Shown in pieces: positions 1-4,726 of a stretch of 8,496 nt of DNA. This DNA comes from Planctomycetota bacterium. GTDB lineage: Bacteria; Planctomycetota; Phycisphaerae; WQYP01. The stretch is taken from NCBI GenBank assembly GCA_021828925.1, contig JAJZCT010000119.1, positions 1-8,496 on the forward strand. Reading direction: 5' to 3'. Made by a program: the position numbers and the translations under genes. How positions within the stretch are numbered: position 1 is the stretch's first letter; each line of letters begins with the position of its first letter. The notes below the pieces were generated by a model. It saw nothing but the letters and a program-made list of their open reading frames with translations, did no database searches and had not been told where the DNA came from.

Positions 1-1
1 G

Positions 2-880
2 ATTTCCTCGCCTTTCTGGTGCAATCAGCATCTGCTGTGTGCCTTATGTGCCGTGCGGCGTTCCTCGCGGCTTTTGTCCAGGGCGATTCGGCGGCTTGCC
101 GTTGTTGATGATGGTATTGGCCTCTCGCATATGCACCTCTATTTCCTGACGTTAACCGTGAAGAGTTCCGACGATCTGCGCGAGGTTTTTGATCACATCA
201 AGGGGGCCTTCGCGTTTATGCGAACCGCTCGCAAGTCCCGGCACCATGCGACGGTGTTCAAGTGCATTTCTGGGGCGATGTACAGCATTGAAATTATTCG
301 GGGTAAGAATGGCCAGTGGCACCCGCATATTCATATGTTGATTGCGACATATGATCCTCTGCCGTTGGAGCAGGTGGATCGCGGGGCGAGGGCGGATGGC
401 ACGCGTGATGTTTGGTGGCGTTGGCCGGCGTTGCAGGATGAGTGGCTGGCCGTTACCGGCGACAGCCATTACGTCGATTGTCGGCCGGTCGTGGCCACGG
501 GAGCGGATAGTCTGGTGCCGGTATGCTGCGAAGTCTTTAAGTACGCCATGAAGTTTGCGTCACTGGATCCCGCCGATCGGCTGGAAGCTTACCGGGTTGT
601 CACGGGACCGCCGCGGTGTATGTTGTCGCGTTGCATGGGGGAGTTTTACGGCCTCGGCATTGATTCGCCCGATTCGAAGGAGCAATGGCGGTTCGACCAG
701 GCGTGTGCCCAGGAGGGGGCGGGGGATTCTCAGCGGCTTGAGTTTAACACCAGGTACGGCTTGTACGAGTTGCAGTCGCTTGATGTTGTTATACCGCGGA
801 CTGTGGCGGGGTCGTCTGTCGGCGAAGTGATGTGTGATGCTGCCGAAGTGGTGTGTGACCCTGCCGATATTCCGTTTTGA
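2..880 (+). CDS. Rolling-circle replication initiator (HUH endonuclease, Rep_1-like), 5' partial
   Basis: Predicted to nick one strand of the circular form of the element at its double-strand origin and stay covalently bound, starting rolling-circle replication. The frame is open to the window edge, so the true start lies upstream; the first in-frame GTG, at 53, would cut off a conserved-looking stretch. In the visible 292 residues I see a Cys/His cluster (C7, H10, C13, C16) followed by a basic segment, as in the N-terminus of pUB110/pC194-type and microvirus-type Rep proteins. Motif I FLTLTV is at 48-53, motif II HPHIH at 107-111, and the catalytic tyrosine motif KYAMK has Y181 and K184. Only one tyrosine is in the YxxK motif, as in plasmid Rep_1 rather than phiX gpA. 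The tail carries a short tandem duplication (824-865). Family assignment is strong; the choice between plasmid and phage Rep is open. Confidence 0.86.
   Translation: MSSPFWCNQHLLCALCAVRRSSRLLSRAIRRLAVVDDGIGLSHMHLYFLTLTVKSSDDLREVFDHIKGAFAFMRTARKSRHHATVFKCISGAMYSIEIIRGKNGQWHPHIHMLIATYDPLPLEQVDRGARADGTRDVWWRWPALQDEWLAVTGDSHYVDCRPVVATGADSLVPVCCEVFKYAMKFASLDPADRLEAYRVVTGPPRCMLSRCMGEFYGLGIDSPDSKEQWRFDQACAQEGAGDSQRLEFNTRYGLYELQSLDVVIPRTVAGSSVGEVMCDAAEVVCDPADIPF
824..865 (+). repeat. 21-bp tandem duplication in the rep 3' end
   Basis: Two adjacent 21-bp units (824-844 and 845-865) match at 18 of 21 positions. In frame they encode EVMCDAA then EVVCDPA near the Rep C-terminus. The frame is kept, so this looks like a recent in-frame slippage duplication outside the catalytic core. 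Confidence 0.7.
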
Positions 881-921
881 ACGCCGTCGCCTGGGCCTGG
901 GCAAGCTCGTGTGGCCGGCGG

Positions 922-980
922 AGTGCTCCGTTCCCCAGCCGCGGAGGCTGCTTGCCCCCCCTGCTCCCTGCCAATCCAAG
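922..980. repeat. Direct repeat copy 1 (~59 bp, GC-rich, contains hairpin)
   Basis: This stretch matches 1618-1674 almost exactly from AGTGCTCCG through CAGCCGCGGAGGCTG and the following C-run, and again at the end (CAATCCAAG). The core holds an inverted repeat, CAGCC/GGCTG around GCGGA. An alternative pairing is CTCCG/CGGAG. The two copies bracket the lipoprotein gene. It could be a dispersed host or element repeat, a structured replication or recombination site, or the scar of a cassette insertion; the window alone cannot decide. Confidence 0.75.
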
Positions 981-1002
981 CGTGTGTTGTGGAAAAGCGG
1001 TG

Positions 1003-1031
1003 TTGTCGGGAATTTCCATTTGTGCTATTAT
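1003..1031 (+). promoter_or_regulatory. Sigma70-type promoter for the lipoprotein gene
   Basis: A -35-like TTGTCG (1003-1008) and a -10-like TATTAT (1026-1031) are separated by exactly 17 nt. They lie about 65 nt upstream of the lipoprotein start. This suggests the gene is transcribed on its own rather than only by read-through from rep. Confidence 0.5.
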
Positions 1032-1095
1032 GGTGTCTCCAGCCCACGCTTGAACAGTCAGTCAAGTTCTGCGCCGTGTAAGCAGGAGGTAGGAA

Positions 1096-1383
1096 ATGAA
1101 GAGTTTTGACAGGCAATCATTTTTCCTGGCATTGTTGTTGGTTATGTTCTGTGCTGGATGCAGCCAGACATCTGGCCGCGGTACGCCGGCTTCATTACTC
1201 TTGCGATTAGGCCGGGGAAATGTAGGGACCGGAGAAACTATCGCCGGCCCGCCGGCCAGCTCCACGATACCACCGTACTATCAGGAGGTGGGAGGAGGGT
1301 TTCGGAAACAGTACTACGGAGTGGGCCCCAATATTGGAAATGCGTTTAATGGGCATGCTCCGCACCGATTTTCACCGCAATAG
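1096..1383 (+). CDS. Small predicted lipoprotein of unknown function
   Basis: A 95-residue protein with a type II signal peptide: basic start (MKSFDRQ), a hydrophobic core at about residues 9-18, and a lipobox FCAG before C22. The -3 position is Cys rather than the usual Leu, so processing is likely but not certain. The mature part is short, rich in Gly and Pro, with a PPYY-containing stretch, and shows no domain I recognise. The start is well set: AGGAGG at 1084-1089 lies 6 nt before the ATG. It has its own promoter-like site and is bracketed by two copies of a direct repeat. In small phages and plasmids, lipoproteins can serve in lysis, superinfection exclusion or virion assembly; none of these is shown here. 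Confidence 0.7.
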   Translation: MKSFDRQSFFLALLLVMFCAGCSQTSGRGTPASLLLRLGRGNVGTGETIAGPPASSTIPPYYQEVGGGFRKQYYGVGPNIGNAFNGHAPHRFSPQ

Positions 1384-1413
1384 CAGGCGGTGGGTGAGGT
1401 GACTCGCAAGGCC

Positions 1414-1465
1414 GGCGGGCCGATCCGCGGTACCCGAACGGCCCCCCCTGCGGAATCGGCCCGCC
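1414..1465. other. Long GC-rich inverted repeat (hairpin)
   Basis: GGCGGGCCGAT (1414-1424) pairs perfectly with ATCGGCCCGCC (1455-1465), 11 bp. It extends by four more pairs, CCGC 1425-1428 with GCGG 1450-1453, past one bulged A at 1454. The loop is about 21 nt and C-rich. It starts about 30 nt after the lipoprotein stop. There is no T-run after either arm, so it is not a standard intrinsic terminator. It may be a single-strand or double-strand origin structure, or an mRNA-stabilising 3' hairpin. Confidence 0.7.
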
Positions 1466-1617
1466 TAAAACTTGTCTGGCAGTGAAATCTGATAAATGAA
1501 ATTTGTGGTGGGGTAGGTTGAGATATGGAACTCAAAGATCAACTACAACACCCTGGTACCGTGATCCCGGCATCAAACATCATCGACACACCAACAATCA
1601 GCAGACACGGGCAGGGA

Positions 1618-1674
1618 AGTGCTCCGCTCCCCAGCCGCGGAGGCTGCTTGCCCCCCTATCCCTCTCAATCCAAG
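1618..1674. repeat. Direct repeat copy 2 (~57 bp)
   Basis: Second copy of the repeat at 922-980, offset by 696 bp. The long core differs by a single T/C change, then the copies drift with a small length difference and rejoin at CAATCCAAG. In this copy the C improves the alternative hairpin to CTCCGC/GCGGAG. Flanks outside the repeat are not similar. Confidence 0.75.
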
Positions 1675-1858
1675 TCGGCGGGGGCGGAAACGACTGAAAC
1701 CCAATAATCGCGCTGGGCAACCGGAAACAACGGCACTGCCAGAATTTGCCTGGGCTTGAGCGTTGGTGGTGCGGCCGGTGATGTTGGCGCGGTTGTCCGT
1801 CGGTTTCTTGTTGGCTATCATGTGGTATCAGTGGTCGTGTTGTTTTGGAGTGAATGGT

Positions 1859-2257
1859 ATGGTTAAGCAGAGAAATCAAGGTGTTCGCAGTGTCCCAATG
1901 GAGCGGGACGATTATTTGAAGTGTAAGCGTTTTATTGATCACGCGATGTCGTGTGAGGGCGGATTGCGGGGTGACGGGCATATGGGATTCGATGAAGTTG
2001 AATCGGCGATCGGGGCGTTGATCATGGCCCAGATGTTCGGCTACCGCGTGCTGGAGTTGGTGCATTCGGTGGCTACGCGGAAGAAATATTGTAAGCTCTT
2101 GGGGATTGAGTCTTTCCGCGATGTCTGTCCGGCTACGGGCGTGTACACGCAACGGCATTATCTGTTTCGTGCGATGGCGACGGTTTCGGATTGGTGGCGC
2201 GGTCGGCACGATCTTCTGAAGGCGGACAAAGCTAAACGGGTGGTCGTTGACGCCTGA
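1859..2257 (+). CDS. Hypothetical protein of the element
   Basis: A 132-residue protein with no recognised family. I chose ATG 1859 because TGGAG (1846-1850) lies 8 nt upstream. The frame is open further upstream and could start at ATG 1781 or TTG 1763, which would add a hydrophobic segment (LSVGFLLAIMW) resembling a signal or membrane anchor; no clear ribosome binding site supports those starts. The chain looks soluble and mostly helical, with a central helical stretch (ESAIGALIMAQMFGYRVLEL), several cysteines and a basic C-terminus (DKAKRVVVDA). It sits between the structured non-coding region and the promoter of the small-gene group. A DNA-binding or replication-accessory role is possible but unsupported by any motif. 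Confidence 0.6.
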   Translation: MVKQRNQGVRSVPMERDDYLKCKRFIDHAMSCEGGLRGDGHMGFDEVESAIGALIMAQMFGYRVLELVHSVATRKKYCKLLGIESFRDVCPATGVYTQRHYLFRAMATVSDWWRGRHDLLKADKAKRVVVDA

Positions 2258-2268
2258 TGATGATTAAC

Positions 2269-2297
2269 TTGACGTGCTATCAATTTTGAATTAGGAT
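2269..2297 (+). promoter_or_regulatory. Sigma70-type promoter for the ssb-like operon
   Basis: TTGACG (2269-2274) and TAGGAT (2292-2297) are spaced by exactly 17 nt, in the gap after the preceding gene. This is the best promoter-like match in the element. It should drive the overlapping genes starting at 2357. The leader is about 50 nt and contains a hairpin followed by a T-run. The same spot contains AACTTGA, which resembles some Rep nick sites. Confidence 0.6.
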
Positions 2298-2308
2298 GCT
2301 CCTGTATC

Positions 2309-2344
2309 GCCGGGTTCCCGTCGGCCCCGGCCGTTTTGTTTTTT
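2309..2344 (+). terminator. Terminator-like hairpin in the leader (possible attenuator)
   Basis: GCCGGG (2309-2314) pairs with CCCGGC (2326-2331) around an 11-nt loop, then a T-rich tract (2334-2344, TTTTGTTTTTT) follows immediately. The AGGAG ribosome binding site comes directly after. Placed between a good promoter and the gene, it could stop read-through from upstream, act as an attenuator, or both. The stem is only 6 bp, so efficiency may be partial. Confidence 0.45.
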
Positions 2345-2356
2345 AGGAGTATATTC

Positions 2357-2692
2357 ATGGAGATGTCTCAATATCCTAGCCGGTTTGAGCTGTCCGGCGT
2401 GGTCCTCAACGTGTTTCAGCGGCCGGAGGGCAAGGGCAAAGATGGCACCATTTACGGCGGCGAGTACGTTGTCCAAGTCATGAGCGCCGACCGTCTGCGT
2501 AATGGCGATGATCGACTGGTACCGACCGATTTGACGATCGGGAAAGAGGCCGTGGATAAGGTCGAGGCGGATAAATACAGGCCGCTGATCGGCAAGTCGG
2601 CCAAGTTTCCGTGCACCGTTTATGTCGGCAAGGAACGGCAGTTGGTAGTCGCTTTGGCGCGTGGTAAGGCGGTGGCCAGTGTTGGTAAGTGA
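2357..2692 (+). CDS. Possible OB-fold single-stranded DNA-binding protein
   Basis: A 111-residue protein that I tentatively read as an ssDNA-binding protein of small-replicon type. The start is ATG 2357, with AGGAG (2345-2349) 7 nt upstream; an in-frame TTG at 2336 is less likely. What I see is alternating beta-like segments: FELSGVVLNVFQ, a basic Gly-rich turn (PEGKGKDGTIYGG), EYVVQVMS, DLTIG, a GKSAKFPCTVYVG strand pair and RQLVVALARGK. This pattern of a short beta barrel with basic loops resembles inovirus gpV-like and phage SSB proteins, but I see no diagnostic motif. It heads an overlapping small-gene group next to a rolling-circle Rep, a setting in which an ssDNA-binding protein is expected. 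An unrelated DUF remains possible. Confidence 0.55.
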   Translation: MEMSQYPSRFELSGVVLNVFQRPEGKGKDGTIYGGEYVVQVMSADRLRNGDDRLVPTDLTIGKEAVDKVEADKYRPLIGKSAKFPCTVYVGKERQLVVALARGKAVASVGK

Positions 2693-2939
2693 GTCTAAAT
2701 ATTTCGCTTTGGCAAAGGGCGTCTTGGATCGGTTTGATCGTGATCTGGAGAGCCGGTACCAGGTGTCCGGACGGATGCCGACGGACGCGATGTGGTTATC
2801 GCATTGCCGATTGTGCTTGGATGTTGCTTGGGCCGAGGCGGGTTTCGTGCCGTTCCGGTTTTGGAAGCCGGGCCCTGTCGGTGCGTCCAGGCCGATGGAT
2901 CAGGAGATCGGGGATTTTCCGTCGGAGGACACGAAGTGA
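2679..2939 (+). CDS. Hypothetical protein overlapping the ssb-like gene
   Basis: An 86-residue protein of unknown function. I place the start at GTG 2679, inside the end of the ssb-like gene (14-bp overlap), with AAGG (2666-2669) upstream; TTG 2682 and GTG 2661 are alternatives. The N-terminal half looks helical and charged (LAKGVLDRFDRDLESRY), the middle has HCRLC, and the C-terminal half is rich in Pro, Gly and aromatics, ending acidic. There is no membrane segment. The overlap suggests translational coupling to the ssb-like gene and joint expression. No family recognised. Confidence 0.55.
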   Translation: MLVSESKYFALAKGVLDRFDRDLESRYQVSGRMPTDAMWLSHCRLCLDVAWAEAGFVPFRFWKPGPVGASRPMDQEIGDFPSEDTK

Positions 2940-2947
2940 TTTCACTT
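2934..2947. promoter_or_regulatory. Short palindrome at a gene junction
   Basis: AAGTGA (2934-2939) and TCACTT (2942-2947) form a 6-bp inverted repeat around TT, covering the stop of one gene and the start of the next. It could occlude the second start in mRNA or bind a dimeric regulator. It could also be chance. Confidence 0.3.
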
Positions 2948-3145
2948 TTACGTAGTTTTGCCCAGGAGGGCCGCAAACGCCGATTTGCGGCGTTGCTGGT
3001 GTTTTGCCGATCCTCGATACTATTTCTACCATTCCATCTCTTTCTTGAGCCTCCTGCTGCTCTCCTAACCCCGTCGTTGGAGTACCCTGCCGGCTTTTTT
3101 TGCTCGTCAAAAAAAACCGGCAGGGCTTCAACGGTGGGTTTTTGA
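2936..3145 (+). CDS. Putative 69-residue small membrane protein
   Basis: A short frame starting at GTG 2936, overlapping the previous stop in a GTGA arrangement, with GGAGG (2924-2928) 7 nt upstream. The product has a basic N-terminus (RSFAQEGRKRR), one hydrophobic segment at about residues 17-37 and a polar basic tail. One-helix peptides of this size are common in filamentous phages as minor coat or assembly proteins, but there is no sequence signature. Caution: the 3' half runs through a strong DNA hairpin (3085-3125), so the coding signal may be accidental. The ribosome binding site and overlap are the main support. Confidence 0.38.
   Translation: MISLLRSFAQEGRKRRFAALLVFCRSSILFLPFHLFLEPPAALLTPSLEYPAGFFCSSKKTGRASTVGF
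2970..2994. other. Two mutually exclusive hairpins
   Basis: GCCGCAAA (2970-2977) pairs with TTTGCGGC (2984-2991) around a 6-nt loop. The shifted AACGCCG (2976-2982) pairs with CGGCGTT (2988-2994) around a 5-nt loop. The two structures cannot form together. No T-run follows, so neither is a standard terminator. Confidence 0.6.
3085..3125. other. Strong inverted repeat with A/T inner arms
   Basis: CCCTGCCGG (3085-3093) pairs with CCGGCAGGG (3117-3125). After one C/A mismatch, T7 (3095-3101) pairs with A-tract bases (3109-3115). The loop is GCTCGTC (3102-3108). The T-run lies inside the stem rather than after a GC stem, so it is not a typical terminator. A 16-bp, nearly perfect hairpin in a rolling-circle element could be a single-strand origin or, if this is a filamentous phage, a packaging signal. 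Confidence 0.65.
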
Positions 3146-3214
3146 GCCATACATTGTTCATACTACGAACTAAGCGGTGGCATCGTTGATTCTAGCGGGT
3201 TTTGGAGCTTTAAC

Positions 3215-3433
3215 GTGAATACGAATAATCGAGATTTTAGGGGGGCTGCAACCGAGCCTGAACGGATGCTCAGGCGTGGCGAAGTCGCGCGGCTGCTGGG
3301 CGTGTGCGAGCGGACGGTCAGCCGCATGGTGGCTGCCGGCCAGTTTCCTCCGCCCGTCAAGCTTCGTAAGGCCTCTCGATGGCGACTGTCTGATGCGCTG
3401 CGGATTCGTGATGGTGGGAGGGCAATGCCATGA
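3215..3433 (+). CDS. Excisionase-like HTH protein (AlpA/HTH_17 type)
   Basis: A 72-residue DNA-binding protein likely to act as recombination directionality factor or local repressor. Residues about 19-64 show the MerR-like winged HTH pattern of AlpA/HTH_17 proteins: RRGEVARLLGVCERTVSRM, then a wing (AGQFPPPVKLRKASRWRLSDAL). The GTG start at 3215 is supported by GGAG (3204-3207) 7 nt upstream. Its stop overlaps the integrase start by 4 bp (ATGA), so the two are co-translated, the usual xis-int arrangement. The first 18 residues are polar and probably disordered. Confidence 0.78.
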   Translation: MNTNNRDFRGAATEPERMLRRGEVARLLGVCERTVSRMVAAGQFPPPVKLRKASRWRLSDALRIRDGGRAMP

Positions 3434-4680
3434 TCCAGCGTTTGGTCAAGGATTCGGGGCGTGGCGGTGAGTACCGGGGCGTGTATCGACTCAGGCCCGA
3501 TGCGGGACTGGTCCGGCCGCGCCTGCATACGCGAGACAAGACGGTTGCGTGGCAGCGTCTGCGGGCGATTGTTGCGGAAGCTGAGCGTGAGGATGTCGGG
3601 CTTATCCCGCCGGCCCAGCAGCGTCTATCTGCGTGCCGTCCGCTGGCGGATCATTTGGCCGAGTTTACGGCCGAGCTTCGGTCGGTTGGTCGTGATTCGA
3701 TGTACGTTCGATGCGTTGGGTGGCGGTTGGGCAAGTTGTTTCTTGGTTGCTCATGGGTGATGCTATCTGATTTGTCATCATCCGGGTTTCTCGCTTGGCG
3801 GTCCGGATGCGGTCTGTCTCCTAAAAGCTGCAATGATTACCTTGCGGATTTGGCCCATTTCGTTCGGTGGCTGGTGAAGCGTGGCCGATTGGGCGGTGAT
3901 CCGCTGGGCGAGATCGAGCGCGTCGATACTGCCCGGGCCGAGCACTATCGCCGTGCATTTACGCCGGATGAGTTGCGCCGGCTTCTGTCCGTTTGCGGTG
4001 ATCGGGCCGTGCCGTATTTGGTCGCGGCATTGACCGGCCTGCGCCGTAAGGAACTTGGTGCGCTGCGTTGGGACGATGTGTTCTTGTTGGATGGCGGGTC
4101 TTACGTCCTGGTGCGTGCGTCGATTGCCAAGAATGCAAAGCGTAGTCGCATCGACCTTCACCCCGATGCCGCAGCAGCGTTGGCCTCGCTGCGCTCGCGT
4201 GCTGCGGACCCACTGGTGTTCGGCCGCAGAGGTCTGCCGGACGTTTCGGTGTTGAAAGCGGATCTTGCCGCGGCAGGGGTGCGCTTCTGTGATGATCTGG
4301 GCCGCCGGCTTGATTTCCATTCGTTCCGTGCGACCTTTGCCACGATGCTGGTTACCTGCGGTGTAACGATTCCTCTGACTCAACAGTTGATGCGGCATTC
4401 CGATTTCAAACAGACCCAGAAGCATTACACGGACGCCGGGCAGTTTTCCGCGGCGGCGGCGCTCCAGTTGCTTCCTCGGTTCCGGGTGGTCGATGACGCC
4501 GATTTCCGGGGCCACTTTGCATTCCCAGCGGGTCAAAGCCAGTCTTTGGCAGCCCCGGCCAGTCCCGATCACAACAACGAGCAACCCCTTGCAAATAGCG
4601 GGGATTGTCCCGCTCTGGCCGGTACTGTCACACATAGTCAAAATGGGTCAGAAAACTGGGGGACTAGGATTCGAACCTAG
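3430..4680 (+). CDS. int: Tyrosine recombinase / integrase
   Basis: A 416-residue site-specific recombinase that integrates and excises the element at the neighbouring tRNA-Gln gene. The N-terminal ~50 residues are basic (arm-binding-like), a SAM-like core-binding domain spans about 65-155, and the catalytic domain about 175-340. Expected catalytic residues are present: R205 (TGLRRKEL), K234 or nearby, H297 and R300 (HSFR), H323 (MRHSD) and nucleophile Y333 (KHYTDA). Start: ATG 3430, overlapping the HTH gene, with GGGAGG just upstream. Beyond about 350 the tail looks unstructured, and its last eight residues, ending GTRIRT, are read from inside the tRNA gene. Such tRNA-derived tails are known in integrases whose gene abuts the att site. 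Confidence 0.93.
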   Translation: MIQRLVKDSGRGGEYRGVYRLRPDAGLVRPRLHTRDKTVAWQRLRAIVAEAEREDVGLIPPAQQRLSACRPLADHLAEFTAELRSVGRDSMYVRCVGWRLGKLFLGCSWVMLSDLSSSGFLAWRSGCGLSPKSCNDYLADLAHFVRWLVKRGRLGGDPLGEIERVDTARAEHYRRAFTPDELRRLLSVCGDRAVPYLVAALTGLRRKELGALRWDDVFLLDGGSYVLVRASIAKNAKRSRIDLHPDAAAALASLRSRAADPLVFGRRGLPDVSVLKADLAAAGVRFCDDLGRRLDFHSFRATFATMLVTCGVTIPLTQQLMRHSDFKQTQKHYTDAGQFSAAAALQLLPRFRVVDDADFRGHFAFPAGQSQSLAAPASPDHNNEQPLANSGDCPALAGTVTHSQNGSENWGTRIRT

Positions 4681-4696
4681 ACAAACAGATTCAGAG
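4656..4696. other. Attachment site region (att) in the tRNA 3' half
   Basis: The element ends at the 3' half of tRNA-Gln, a standard target of tyrosine integrases. The identity block of att should cover the tRNA 3' end and probably reach the T-arm or anticodon loop. The exact borders cannot be set because the partner copy is not in the window. A 3' tRNA fragment should occur upstream, beyond the left edge. Confidence 0.6.
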
Positions 4697-4726
4697 TCTG
4701 CTGTGCTACCGTTACACCATCCCCCA
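4656..4726 (-). tRNA. tRNA-Gln (anticodon CUG)
   Basis: On the minus strand the cloverleaf is complete: acceptor TGGGGGA/TCCCCCA, D-stem GTGT/GCAC, anticodon stem GCAGA/TCTGT with loop CTCTGAA (anticodon CTG at 4694-4692), and T-arm CTAGG/CCTAG with loop TTCGAAT. The discriminator is G (4656), as in other tRNA-Gln. CCA is not encoded. The 3' end abuts the integrated element, and the integrase frame overlaps its last 25 nt. Confidence 0.93.

Larger units (their letters stand above)
881..1095. other. Non-coding interval between rep and the lipoprotein gene
   Basis: No convincing gene is seen here. It contains the first copy of a direct repeat (922-980), a promoter-like pair (1003-1031) and the ribosome binding site of the lipoprotein gene (1084-1089). 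Just after the rep stop the hexamer CCTGGG occurs twice in succession. Confidence 0.6.
1384..1858. other. 475-bp non-coding interval with hairpin and direct repeat
   Basis: I see no convincing gene. It holds a long GC-rich hairpin (1414-1465), an AACTTG sequence just downstream of it (1469-1474), and the second direct repeat copy (1618-1674). From about 1760 a hydrophobic frame leads into the next gene and might be its N-terminal extension. The layout would suit an origin or other structured control region of a rolling-circle element, but that is inference. Confidence 0.5.

Noticed and set aside
834..1109. A 91-codon + strand frame after rep
   Set aside because: It overlaps the rep end, crosses the repeat and the promoter, and runs into the lipoprotein start; no coding signature.
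922..1674. CRISPR array
   Set aside because: Only two repeat copies 696 bp apart with a gene between them; no regular spacers and no cas genes.
1525..1707. A 60-codon + strand frame with a fair-looking start
   Set aside because: Its second half is the direct repeat, the upstream ribosome binding site is weak, and the other repeat copy does not sit in a matching gene.
3085..3125. Intrinsic terminator
   Set aside because: The T-run is inside the stem, not after a GC stem, on either strand.
3778..4641. A 287-codon open frame on the minus strand
   Set aside because: It lies wholly antisense to the integrase, which carries all catalytic residues; the product has no domain-like pattern.
1..4655. 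Second att copy (tRNA-Gln 3' fragment) within the window
   Set aside because: I looked for the T-arm and acceptor sequence to the left and found none, so the other end lies outside.
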